Assembly: GCA_019359155.1 (NCBI GenBank)
Contig: JAHHHV010000070.1
Location: 1 to 64,000, forward strand
Direction: 5' to 3'
DNA: 64,000 bases
Source: Pegethrix bostrychoides GSE-TBD4-15B
GTDB lineage: Bacteria > Cyanobacteriota > Cyanobacteriia > Elainellales > Elainellaceae
The position numbers and the translations under genes were made by a program. The notes beneath the pieces are model-generated. The model was not told the origin of the DNA, did no database searches, and saw nothing but the letters and a program-made list of their open reading frames with translations. How positions within the stretch are numbered: position 1 is the first letter of the stretch; every line of letters begins with the position of its first letter. Shown piece by piece: positions 56,681 to 64,000 of this stretch.

Positions 56681-57721
56681 TTAACCAATTAATACCGATT
56701 GGAGAAAATCTTGGTGCAGGCGAGCTCGATCGATAACAGCAGAAATCTGAGGCGCAGAGAGCGGGTCGCCATTGGCATATTGCTCCAGCCAGATCTGCGA
56801 GAGCTGAGCCGAGTCGAGCGGAATTTCCGGCAGTTCTAGACCGGGCAGATCGAAATCCTGCATCAGCTGGCTGACTTTGGGGTCATAGCTAATTGCAAAG
56901 CAGCGACAGCCCGCCGCCGCCGCCATAATCAGCGCGTGCAGCCGCATGGCAATCGTCATTTCAACGCCCTGAAACAAGCCTCTGAGCTGCTGGGGATCAC
57001 TGAGCGACAGGATTTGGCTAGCCTGGGGGATCTGCGCCTGAATTGCGGCGGCAATCGCCAGATCTTGGGCGGGCTGAAACGGGATCAGCAATAGGTAAGT
57101 CTGGGTTGCGGTTTGAAAGCTGACCAAGGCGCTGATCAAACGCTCTAGGCGCTCTGGCGTGAGCTGCGGGTGGCCGCGTAGCGCAACAGCAACTCTGGGC
57201 GCGGGCAAATTCCAGAGTCCCGGTACAGGCTCTCCGGCCAAAGCCCAGACCGGATCGGGGGCAAGCGTCAAGGGGATTCCCCAGCCTGAGAGCAGTTTGG
57301 CAGAACCCACATCTCTGAGGCTAATGGCGCTGCATCCGGCAAAGGCGCGTCGCGCCAGTGTTTTCGTCCAGCTGCGGCTGAGCGGCCCCACGCCCTGCGC
57401 CCAGGCAATTGTTTTGAGTCCGAGCTGCTGTGCGGCCAGCATCAGACCGCCGTAGTAGAGCGGACTGGCGGCTCCGGTCACGTCCTGCATCAGACTACCG
57501 CCGCCCCAGATAAAGGCATCTGAATGGCGTAGGGCTTGCAGGACAGACGGTAGCGCCATGCGGTCACAGGCTTCGACCCCGTAGCGAGTGGCGGTTTCGC
57601 TGGGGTTGCCGGAGAGCACGAGTGGCGTGACCTGGGGCGGCAGCATTTGCAGCAGCGTTGCCAAGAGCGCTTCATCGCCGCCGTTGCCTTTGCCATAGTA
57701 GCCACATAAAACTGCTCGCAT
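56681..57721 (-). CDS. csaB: Polysaccharide pyruvyl transferase CsaB
   Basis: 346 residues, two Rossmann-like halves. CsaB transfers pyruvyl groups from phosphoenolpyruvate to cell-wall polysaccharide, making ketal-pyruvate that anchors S-layer (SLH) proteins. Features: CGYYGKGNGGDEALLATLLQ at the start, IWGGGSLMQDVTGAASPLYY, AWAQGVGPLSRSWTK, and TIAMRLHALIMAAAAGCRCF (histidine region). Normal length; single gene, followed by a hairpin terminator. Confidence 0.92.
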   Translation of the reverse strand: MRAVLCGYYGKGNGGDEALLATLLQMLPPQVTPLVLSGNPSETATRYGVEACDRMALPSVLQALRHSDAFIWGGGSLMQDVTGAASPLYYGGLMLAAQQLGLKTIAWAQGVGPLSRSWTKTLARRAFAGCSAISLRDVGSAKLLSGWGIPLTLAPDPVWALAGEPVPGLWNLPAPRVAVALRGHPQLTPERLERLISALVSFQTATQTYLLLIPFQPAQDLAIAAAIQAQIPQASQILSLSDPQQLRGLFQGVEMTIAMRLHALIMAAAAGCRCFAISYDPKVSQLMQDFDLPGLELPEIPLDSAQLSQIWLEQYANGDPLSAPQISAVIDRARLHQDFLQSVLIG

Positions 57722-57907
57722 TGCGGTTCCTGATTATTCTGATTTATGAGGGTTTCCTCATCATCCCACCAGATAGCTGCGACTATGGCAGAGTCTTGTC
57801 CTACTTGCGTTTCCCCAGCCGATGCTGGACACTAAGGGCCCATAGGCTGTATATCTCTCTCAATATCTCCTCTGGGCAGCGCCCGAGTTCGTGAGACTTT
57901 AATACCC

Positions 57908-58204
57908 ATGCAAGCGCTTTCAATTCCAACCTGGATTATTCATGTCTCTAGTGTGATCGAATGGGGAGTTGCTATCTGGCTGATCTGGACGTATAGCGAA
58001 GTGAGCCGCAATCCGGCCTGGCGAATACTGTCGCTGGCGATGCTCCCGGCACTGGTGAGCGCGATGTGTGCCTGCACCTGGCATCTGTTCAACAATCCGG
58101 CTTCGCTAGAGTGGCTGGTCACGGTGCAGGCGTTGATGACGCTGGTGGGTAACATCGCGCTCTGGGGCGCGGCTTGGTGGATCTGGCGTTCGTCTCAGTC
58201 ATAA
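57908..58204 (+). CDS. DUF2499 membrane protein
   Basis: 98 residues with three hydrophobic segments. The family signature is clear: IPTWIIHVSSVIEWGVAIWL, then LPALVSAMCACTWHLFNN, then a C-terminal tryptophan-rich helix. The family is restricted to cyanobacteria and plastids and is always small. Function not established as far as I know. Followed by a DUF3593 gene on the same strand, a pairing conserved in cyanobacteria. Confidence 0.88.
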   Translation: MQALSIPTWIIHVSSVIEWGVAIWLIWTYSEVSRNPAWRILSLAMLPALVSAMCACTWHLFNNPASLEWLVTVQALMTLVGNIALWGAAWWIWRSSQS

Positions 58205-58205
58205 T

Positions 58206-58226
58206 CAGCTGTACTTCAGCTGTACT
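58206..58226. repeat. 11-bp tandem duplication after the DUF2499 gene
   Basis: CAGCTGTACTT and CAGCTGTACTA in tandem, starting 1 bp after the stop codon (58202-58204). Confidence 0.85.
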
Positions 58227-58346
58227 AGCGGTTGATTCAGCTACTCATGCAGCAATTGATCATAGTGTCAGTCTGAGTCGGTAGCCGTTTTGTTTAACCT
58301 CGCTTTTTGCTCAAGCTTGCTTCGTCAACCTGAAGGATTGTCACAT

Positions 58347-58706
58347 ATGCCCAACCTGCCGATTTTCTCCTTACTTAATTTAATTGCCACAGATCTCCCT
58401 GCCCTGCTGTTTGCCAAAGAGAGCCTGTTTGCAATGTCGCTGTTTCCCTACTTGGGCTTTCTCTGGTTTCTAACTCACTCTGGCCAAACGCCACGGCTAG
58501 CGCTGATTGGTTTCTATATGACGCTGCTGTTTGTGGGTGTGACCATCCCAGCCGGTCTCTATGCTCAGTCGGCTTACGGCAAGTCGCTGGCGGATGTAGA
58601 TTTGCTGCATGGCGGTGCAGAGGTATTTCTGACGCTGGCTAACGTGCTGGTTGTGCTGGGTTTTCGGCAGGCTATTGTTTCTCATCCCCAATCGCGCTCA
58701 AGATAG
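58347..58706 (+). CDS. DUF3593 membrane protein
   Basis: 119 residues from ATG 58347 with AAGGA upstream; an earlier in-frame TTG is less likely. Three to four membrane helices. Family signatures: LFAMSLFPYLGFLWFLTHSG, LALIGFYMTLLFVGVTIPAG, and DLLHGGAEVFLTLANVLVVL. Found in cyanobacteria and plastids next to or with DUF2499. The pair probably acts together in the membrane; the role is unknown. Confidence 0.88.
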   Translation: MPNLPIFSLLNLIATDLPALLFAKESLFAMSLFPYLGFLWFLTHSGQTPRLALIGFYMTLLFVGVTIPAGLYAQSAYGKSLADVDLLHGGAEVFLTLANVLVVLGFRQAIVSHPQSRSR

Positions 58707-59022
58707 CGTTAGGGTTAGGTCAGCTTAGCCCAAGCTGAAGCCGAGTCTAGTATAATTTCTTACAGTGTCTTCTTGTGATGTTTCCGAACCGTGGATGATC
58801 AGCGCTAGATCAAGTCGGAATCGCCACCGCCGCAAGCTCTTAGCAAACCATAGTCCCCATAGACCGAACTGAGACTCGATAAATCGCTCTGACTGTGCGA
58901 TTTGCAACAAGGTTTTTTGACAAACTCTGTTAATTTTACGAAAAGTTGTGACAGCTTCGTTAGCCTGAGAGGAGGTTATATGAGGTGTTCATACTGCATC
59001 CCTCTTTTTTCTGTCGGTTTAT
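58707..59022. other. Spacer before the GGDEF-EAL gene
   Basis: 316 bases, no gene recognised. I looked for a cyclic-di-GMP riboswitch because of the downstream gene and found no GEMM-type core. Confidence 0.4.
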
Positions 59023-61266
59023 ATGACTATCCAAGTCCCTGAAAACACGGATTTACTTAGTAGTAATTTATATCGAAGCAAATCCAAGCAGGTCGGAGAA
59101 GGCCGGATGGTCGATCTGATTCGGGCTAACGCAGAGCTACGGCAGCAGATTAGTAGGCGGGTGCGGGCTGAGCAGGTTTTGCTCGAAACGAAGCGACGAC
59201 TGCGGCGACTGCTGGCCTTCAGCCCAATCGTGATTTACAGCAGCCAGCCGAGTGGCGACTACGGCATCACCTTCGTGAGCGAGAGTATTTTTAAGCTGGG
59301 CTATGAGCCACAGCAGTTTTTAGAAAATTCCTGGTTCTGGCAGCAGTGCGTTCACCCCGACGATCTGCAGCAGGTGCTAGCCGAGCTATCGCGTTTGAAC
59401 GAGCAAGGGCAGCGGCTGTTTGAATATCGGTTTTTGCATCAGGCGGGTCACTATTGCTGGATCCAAGACCAGCGCAAGCTGATTCGCGACGAAACTGGCA
59501 ACCCGATTGAGACAATCGGCTCCTGGCAGGATATTACGGAGCGCAAGCAGATGGAGCAGGCGCTGTTCCAAGAAAAAGAGCTGGCTCAGATCACGCTGGA
59601 GTCGATTGGTGATGCTGTGATCACCACCGACGCGGCAGGGCTGATCGAATACCTCAATCCTATGGCCGAGCAGATCACGGGCTGGCGAGCCACGCAGGCC
59701 AAAGGAATGCCGCTGGCCGAAGTCTTCAAAACCCTGAATGAAACCACTCGTCAGCCCGGAGAAAATCTGATTGAGCGGGTCAGAAGCTCTGGACGGGTGA
59801 TGGGGCTGGCCTACCCAACGCTGCTCGTGGCCAGAGACGGCACCGAATATGCCATCGACAACTCCGCCGCCCCAATCTGCGACCGCGAGAGCCGGATGAT
59901 TGGCACGGTGATTGTGTTTCGCGACGTGACGCAGCATCACTTTTTGGCGCGGAAGCTTGCCTGGCAGGCTGGCCATGACTCGCTGACCGGATTGGTGAAC
60001 CGACGCGGCTTTGAACAGCGGCTTACCGAAGCGATTGCCAGCGCTCAAGAGCCTGGGCAGCAGCATATGCTCTGCTATCTCGATCTCGATCAGTTCAAGG
60101 TGGTGAACGACACCTGCGGCCATATGGCGGGCGATGAGCTGCTGCGACAGCTGGCGGCACGACTGCAAAACCTGGTGCGGGCTTCTGATTTGCTGGCGCG
60201 GCTGGGCGGCGATGAGTTTGGGGTGATTTTGCACCAGTGCCCGTTGGAGGCCGCTAAACATGTTGCCAACAACATTCAGGAAACGATTCGCGACTTTCCG
60301 TTTGTCTGGGAGGACAAGACCTTTGCGATTCGAGCCAGCATTGGGCTAGTGGCGATCACCAGCGATAGCGGCGATCTCAACAGCGTCCTCAGCGCGGCGG
60401 ACTCAGCCTGCTATGCCGCTAAAGACAGCGGACGCGACCGGATTCATGTCTACCAGGCCGATGACCGCGAGTTGGCTCAGCAGCGGGGCGAGCGGCAGTG
60501 GGTGACGCGGATTCTCAAAGCGCTGGATGAGAACCGCCTCTGTCTCTACCACCAGGCGATTGTGCCAATTGTTGATCCGACGCTGCCCTCGCCGCCTGCC
60601 ATGCCGATGATGGGGCATTCCGAAATCCTGCTGCGGATGATCTCCGAAACCGGGGAACTCGTGCCGCCGATGGCCTTCATTCCAGCAGCCGAGCGCTATG
60701 GCCTGATGCCCGCCCTCGACCGCTGGGTAATTCGCACTTTCTTTGCCAGCTACAGCCGTCACGTCCAGGAGCATCTGCCGCCAGTGACGCCGCACCTCTA
60801 CACCATCAACCTGTCAGGAGCCAGCATCAACGATGAGCAGTTTTTGCCGTTTTTGAAAGAGCAGCTGGAGCTGCACCAAGTCTCCCCCCAGACCATCTGC
60901 TTTGAGATTACCGAAACCGCCGCTATCACGAACCTCAGCCGCGCTGCGCAGCTAATCAATGAGCTGAAGGCGCTGGGCTGCTACTTTGCGCTCGATGATT
61001 TTGGCAGCGGCATGAGTTCGTTTGCCTATCTGAAAAATCTGCCGGTAGACTACCTCAAAATCGACGGCAATTTTGTCAAAGATATTGTTAGCGATCCGAT
61101 TGACAGCGCTATGGTGGACTGCATCAACCGAATTGGGCATGTGATCGGGATTCGCACGATTGCGGAATTTGTCGAGAACGAGGTGATCTTGGCAAAGCTG
61201 CTGGAGCTAGGCGTAGATTTTGCTCAAGGCTACGGCATTTCCCAACCGCGCGCGCTACGGCTCTAG
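59023..61266 (+). CDS. PAS-PAS-GGDEF-EAL cyclic-di-GMP protein
   Basis: 747 residues, no membrane helix. A short N-terminal coiled coil, two PAS domains (about 60-180 and 190-310), a GGDEF domain (about 320-480) and an EAL domain (about 490-745). The GGDEF motif is intact (RLGGDEFGVIL), with the product-inhibition site RASD five residues upstream. The EAL motif reads EILLRM, and downstream catalytic residues are present (CFEITETA, LDDFGSGMSS, DYLKIDGNF). Both synthesis and breakdown of c-di-GMP are therefore possible. The adjacent response regulator may work with it. Confidence 0.92.
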   Translation: MTIQVPENTDLLSSNLYRSKSKQVGEGRMVDLIRANAELRQQISRRVRAEQVLLETKRRLRRLLAFSPIVIYSSQPSGDYGITFVSESIFKLGYEPQQFLENSWFWQQCVHPDDLQQVLAELSRLNEQGQRLFEYRFLHQAGHYCWIQDQRKLIRDETGNPIETIGSWQDITERKQMEQALFQEKELAQITLESIGDAVITTDAAGLIEYLNPMAEQITGWRATQAKGMPLAEVFKTLNETTRQPGENLIERVRSSGRVMGLAYPTLLVARDGTEYAIDNSAAPICDRESRMIGTVIVFRDVTQHHFLARKLAWQAGHDSLTGLVNRRGFEQRLTEAIASAQEPGQQHMLCYLDLDQFKVVNDTCGHMAGDELLRQLAARLQNLVRASDLLARLGGDEFGVILHQCPLEAAKHVANNIQETIRDFPFVWEDKTFAIRASIGLVAITSDSGDLNSVLSAADSACYAAKDSGRDRIHVYQADDRELAQQRGERQWVTRILKALDENRLCLYHQAIVPIVDPTLPSPPAMPMMGHSEILLRMISETGELVPPMAFIPAAERYGLMPALDRWVIRTFFASYSRHVQEHLPPVTPHLYTINLSGASINDEQFLPFLKEQLELHQVSPQTICFEITETAAITNLSRAAQLINELKALGCYFALDDFGSGMSSFAYLKNLPVDYLKIDGNFVKDIVSDPIDSAMVDCINRIGHVIGIRTIAEFVENEVILAKLLELGVDFAQGYGISQPRALRL

Positions 61267-61270
61267 TTAG

Positions 61271-61318
61271 GCTGTAATCAGGGCTGTAATCAGGGCTGTA
61301 ATCAGGGCTGTGATCGGG
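61271..61318. repeat. 12-bp tandem repeat x4 after the GGDEF-EAL gene
   Basis: GCTGTAATCAGG three times exactly, then GCTGTGATCGGG; starts 4 bp after the stop codon (61264-61266). Confidence 0.93.
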
Positions 61319-61390
61319 CAAACTATGATTGAGACTGCACGTATTCCAGAGAAAATCTAGAGAATTCGGTATCCAGAGAGTCAGTTGGCG

Positions 61391-62140
61391 ATGACCAAGA
61401 TTTTAGTAATTGAAGATGAACGCGCCACCCGCACCAATATCATCAATTTCCTGGAGGCGGAGGGCTTTGATACCTTGGTGGCTGAAAATGGCAGGCTGGG
61501 CATCCAGCTGGCGCAGTCGCATTTACCCGATCTGATTATCTGCGACATTTTGATGCCAGAACTAGACGGCTACGATGTGCTAACAACCCTGCAAGAGGAA
61601 ACCCAAACTGCCTCGATTCCGTTTATTTTTCTCACCGTCACGGCAACCGAAGCCGGGTTTCAGCAAAGCCTGGATCTGGGTGCTGACGACTACCTCAGCA
61701 AGCCGATTACCAGCGAGCAGCTCCGCAAGGCCATTGCCGTTCAGCTCCAGAAACAGGCCGAGCAGCTTGACTATCCGGAGACAGACATGGCTACCGACTC
61801 GCTTAGCCAGCCAGCCAGCCCTGAACTGCAATTGCTCAAGGCCAAAGATCAGCTGTTCAATCAGCTTGCGCAGGGCGTGAAGCCGCATCTGGCCAAGATT
61901 AGCCGTGCGGCACAGGCGCTAAAGCAAAAGACGGCTCGTGAAGCCAATCGTGAAGCCAATAATCGTGAAGCCAGTCACGAAACCCACCAGCATCTGCAAG
62001 AGCTGCAAGAGGGCACAGCTCGCGTCTTAGCGCTGGTGAACGAAATCACGGCGCTGCACAACATGCTAACCCCCGAAAATGCTGACCTGCTGCTGGAGCA
62101 GTTTAACCTCGCCGATGAGTCGGAGCGCCATTCGCTCTAG
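61391..62140 (+). CDS. Response regulator with helical C-terminal part
   Basis: 249 residues from ATG 61391. Receiver domain at the N-terminus (1-125): ILVIEDERATRTNI, phospho-aspartate in ICDILMPELDGYD, threonine in FLTVTATE, lysine in DYLSKPITSE. The rest is helical with heptad-like leucines and a small REAN-REANN-REAS repeat (about 184-197). The helical part recalls a histidine-kinase dimerisation segment but shows no phospho-histidine motif or ATPase. Probably co-expressed with the GGDEF-EAL gene 124 bp upstream. Confidence 0.85.
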   Translation: MTKILVIEDERATRTNIINFLEAEGFDTLVAENGRLGIQLAQSHLPDLIICDILMPELDGYDVLTTLQEETQTASIPFIFLTVTATEAGFQQSLDLGADDYLSKPITSEQLRKAIAVQLQKQAEQLDYPETDMATDSLSQPASPELQLLKAKDQLFNQLAQGVKPHLAKISRAAQALKQKTAREANREANNREASHETHQHLQELQEGTARVLALVNEITALHNMLTPENADLLLEQFNLADESERHSL

Positions 62141-62161
62141 ATTTCGGCTCGCTATTCTGGC

Positions 62162-62842
62162 TCAAAATTCATGCCCTTGCTCAGTCAGCCGCTTCAGCGC
62201 GATGCTGGCCGCTGCTGCTACATTGGGATGGCCATCTTTTTCGAGGTATTGCAGGGCAGAGATGCTCTTAGGGCTGGGCAGATTGCCCAAGGCTTCGGCC
62301 AGCCTTTGGCGCACCAGCCAGTCTTCAGCCTGAGCAAATCGCAGAATCGAATCCACGGCGCTGAGATCTTTGATTTCGCCCAGTGCCGAAATTGCCGCCT
62401 GATGCAGCACCACTTCTTCGCTGTCTAGCGCCTGAATCAGCAAGTCGTGGGCACGCGGATCTTTGAGGTTGCCCAGAGAGACTGCCGCACTAAACCGCAC
62501 CAGCCAGTCCGTATCTTCATAGAAGGCCCGGGAGAGTGGCTCAAAGGCGCGCGGATCTTCGAGGTAGCCCAGCGCACCTGCTGCATCGGCTCGAATGCCG
62601 TAGTCAGGATCGCTCTCCAGCAGATTGACCAAGATTGGATAGCAGTCAGCAGTTGGCTTGATGCCCAGTGCGAAGACCGCCATGGAGCGAATTTGCAGGT
62701 TTTCGTCTTTTAAAACTTTTTTAATCAGCGGCACGGCTTCCTCAGCCGGAATATTTCGCAGGGATGCCAGCGCTAGCATCCGATCTTTTGAGTTTTCGCT
62801 GTCAAGCTGACTTGAAATTTGCTCTAGGCTGGGCTGACTCAT
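62162..62842 (-). CDS. HEAT-repeat protein (NblB-like family)
   Basis: 226 residues made of about six HEAT repeats, for example ENLQIRSMAVFALGI, DYGIRADAAGALGYLEDPRA, DWLVRFSAAVSLGNLKDPRA and VLHQAAISALGEIKD. In cyanobacteria, proteins of this type include phycobilin lyase-like repeats and the phycobilisome-degradation protein NblB. The sequence fits a conserved cyanobacterial HEAT protein of similar length. Whether it acts in bilin metabolism cannot be told. Convergent with the response regulator. Confidence 0.82.
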   Translation of the reverse strand: MSQPSLEQISSQLDSENSKDRMLALASLRNIPAEEAVPLIKKVLKDENLQIRSMAVFALGIKPTADCYPILVNLLESDPDYGIRADAAGALGYLEDPRAFEPLSRAFYEDTDWLVRFSAAVSLGNLKDPRAHDLLIQALDSEEVVLHQAAISALGEIKDLSAVDSILRFAQAEDWLVRQRLAEALGNLPSPKSISALQYLEKDGHPNVAAAASIALKRLTEQGHEF

Positions 62843-63233
62843 GGGTTCACCGAATGCGCTTATTTGCTATTGCCGCTTTTTGCTGTTGCTGCTGTTGCTT
62901 AATTATAGAGCCGCTGCGCTAAGTTTATAGTCCAGCGCTATAGTCGCTGATCGAGTTGCTAATCGAGTTGCTAATCGCGCTTCGATCAACTCTCTTCGAT
63001 ACTAGATTCTCTTCAAATGTTGATCTAAGCATCTACCTTATGTTGTATATTTTTGCATTCTCAAACTCGACTAACTTGTCGTCACCCTGTACTGTTCTAC
63101 CGATTCTCTATTCCTTTGAACGATTCCTGCAAGAGTAGACCTGGCTTAAAAAAGCGGTAAACTGCTGCTGCTGAACTTCGAGAACGATCCAAGATCTGCT
63201 AGGGTTTTAAGATTGTTCACCCCCTATCCAGCG
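62843..63233. other. Spacer between divergent HEAT and argF genes
   Basis: 391 bases; no gene supported. It carries a 12-bp tandem repeat at 62946-62981 and an AT-rich stretch (63020-63060) that may include the argF promoter. Confidence 0.45.
62946..62981. repeat. 12-bp tandem repeat x3
   Basis: GCTGATCGAGTT, GCTAATCGAGTT, GCTAATCGCGCT, 104 bases upstream of the HEAT gene start. Confidence 0.88.
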
Positions 63234-64000
63234 ATGAGCGTAGCATCCCTCAAAGGTCGAGATCTGCTCAGCATGGCAGACCTCAACCCTGCCGAACTCC
63301 AGGAGCTGCTGGCACTTGCCGCAGACCTAAAATCAGGTAAGGCGCAGCCAACCTGCAAAAACAAGGTGCTAGGGCTGGTGTTCAGTAAGGCTTCGACCCG
63401 AACCAGGGTCAGCTTTTCGGTGGCAATGTGTCACCTGGGCGGACAGGTACTCGACCTCAACGCTGGCGTGACACAGGTGGGGCGGGGCGAACCGACGGTA
63501 GATACGGCTCGCGTGCTCGATCGCTATCTCGACGTGCTGGCGATTCGCACCTTTGAGCAGAGCGAGCTAGAGACATTCGCGCATTTCGCTAAAATTCCCG
63601 TAATCAACGCGCTGACTGATTTGGAGCATCCCTGTCAGGTGCTGGCCGATTTGCAGACCGTGCAGGAGGAGTTTGGGACGCTGGCGGGGCTGACGCTCAC
63701 CTATGTTGGCGATGGCAACAACATGGCCAACTCAATTTTGCTGGGCTGCGCGCTGGCTGGAATGCATGTGCGGATTGCCTGCCCAGATGGCTATGCGCCC
63801 GATGCGAGCATTATCGAAAAGACCCAGGCAATCGCCGCCGAGAAAACCGAAGTGCTGATCACCGCCGATCCAGCGCTGGCGGCCAAAGGAGCGCAGGTGC
63901 TCTACACCGACGTTTGGGCGAGCATGGGACAAGAATCAGAGGCTGAAAGCCGCACGCCGCTGTTTCAGCCCTATCAAATTAACGATCAGCTGCTGAGCCT
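63234..64000 (+). CDS. argF: Ornithine carbamoyltransferase ArgF (5' part)
   Basis: Makes citrulline from ornithine and carbamoyl phosphate in arginine synthesis. The open frame runs from ATG 63234 to the window end (255 codons seen of about 305). The carbamoyl-phosphate loop FSKASTRTRVSF is intact, followed by the HPCQ motif (LEHPCQVLADL) and the ornithine-domain stretch VGDGNNMANSILLG. The 3' end with the HCLP motif lies beyond the window. Divergent from the HEAT gene. Confidence 0.93.
   Translation, partial: MSVASLKGRDLLSMADLNPAELQELLALAADLKSGKAQPTCKNKVLGLVFSKASTRTRVSFSVAMCHLGGQVLDLNAGVTQVGRGEPTVDTARVLDRYLDVLAIRTFEQSELETFAHFAKIPVINALTDLEHPCQVLADLQTVQEEFGTLAGLTLTYVGDGNNMANSILLGCALAGMHVRIACPDGYAPDASIIEKTQAIAAEKTEVLITADPALAAKGAQVLYTDVWASMGQESEAESRTPLFQPYQINDQLLS

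Noticed and set aside
58730-58990. Possible cyclic-di-GMP riboswitch before the GGDEF-EAL gene (GCAAACCAT seen).
   Set aside because: The GEMM core sequence and its paired helices could not be found.
61124-61321. Minus-strand frame with SPDYSPDYSPDYS repeats.
   Set aside because: It only translates the 12-bp tandem repeat after the GGDEF-EAL gene; no independent support.
62956-63138. Open frame of 60 codons between the HEAT gene and argF.
   Set aside because: Begins inside a tandem repeat, AT-rich, no protein-like features.

Overview
The window is chromosomal DNA from a cyanobacterium, probably a motile, phototactic one. The evidence is the plant-type carotenoid pair crtP-crtB, a plant-type [2Fe-2S] ferredoxin, a group-1 SigA sigma factor, a chemotaxis operon whose receptor carries three cyanobacteriochrome-type GAF domains, and several cyanobacteria/plastid-only families (TIGR02450 Trp-rich protein, DUF2294, DUF2499 plus DUF3593, a DUF7734-like protein). 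I cannot fix genus or species. Gene density is high, strands are mixed, and most transcription units hold one to three genes. No rRNA, tRNA or CRISPR array was recognised.

Layout. 1-1.0 kb: a complete IS630-type insertion sequence flanked by TA. 1.6-3.7 kb: two tandem lpxD paralogues (lipid A acyltransferase). 3.8-5.2 kb: cupin plus NTF2-like genes divergent from a MarR regulator. 5.9-9.7 kb: small conserved protein, glmM, and a two-gene permease unit. 9.8-13.4 kb: sigA, Trp-rich protein, aldehyde dehydrogenase. 13.7-17.5 kb: two SpoIID/LytB-domain proteins around a ferredoxin. 17.7-21.2 kb: crtP, crtB and an LD-carboxypeptidase. 21.2-27.9 kb: cheW, a three-GAF methyl-accepting receptor, and a CheA-REC hybrid kinase. 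28.5-32.4 kb: a Ser/Thr kinase with WD40 repeats, a secreted pentad-repeat protein, and a CHAD protein. 32.4-38.2 kb: a minus-strand chaperone cluster grpE-dnaK-dnaJ followed by tusA-like and rsgA. 38.4-45.7 kb: a GT4 glycosyltransferase, recQ-like helicase, Nudix hydrolase, peroxiredoxin Q, 5-formyl-THF cyclo-ligase, ABC ATPase and S9 peptidase. 45.8-49.9 kb: cupin divergent from a LysR gene, RodZ-like protein, single-domain response regulator, DUF2294. 50.5-57.7 kb: a large ELWxxDGT/PPC protein, a PPC-CAP protein, a coiled-coil protein, csaB. 57.9-64 kb: DUF2499/DUF3593 pair, PAS-GGDEF-EAL protein, response regulator, HEAT protein, and the 5' part of argF.

How genes fit together. Envelope functions recur (two LpxD, GlmM, LD-carboxypeptidase, two SpoIID proteins, RodZ-like protein, CsaB). 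Light and second-messenger signalling is the other theme (receptor/CheA/CheW operon, GGDEF-EAL protein with an adjacent response regulator).

The most unusual structural signal is a large set of short tandem duplications (9-16 bp, 2-4 copies) that lie on or just beside gene ends, often across the stop codon (for example after dnaK, dnaJ, rsgA, the MarR gene, lpxD, the GT4 gene, the RodZ-like gene and the GGDEF-EAL gene). The other main points for follow-up are the triple-GAF photoreceptor operon, the second LpxD that lacks a conserved histidine, and the secreted protein built from five-residue repeats.
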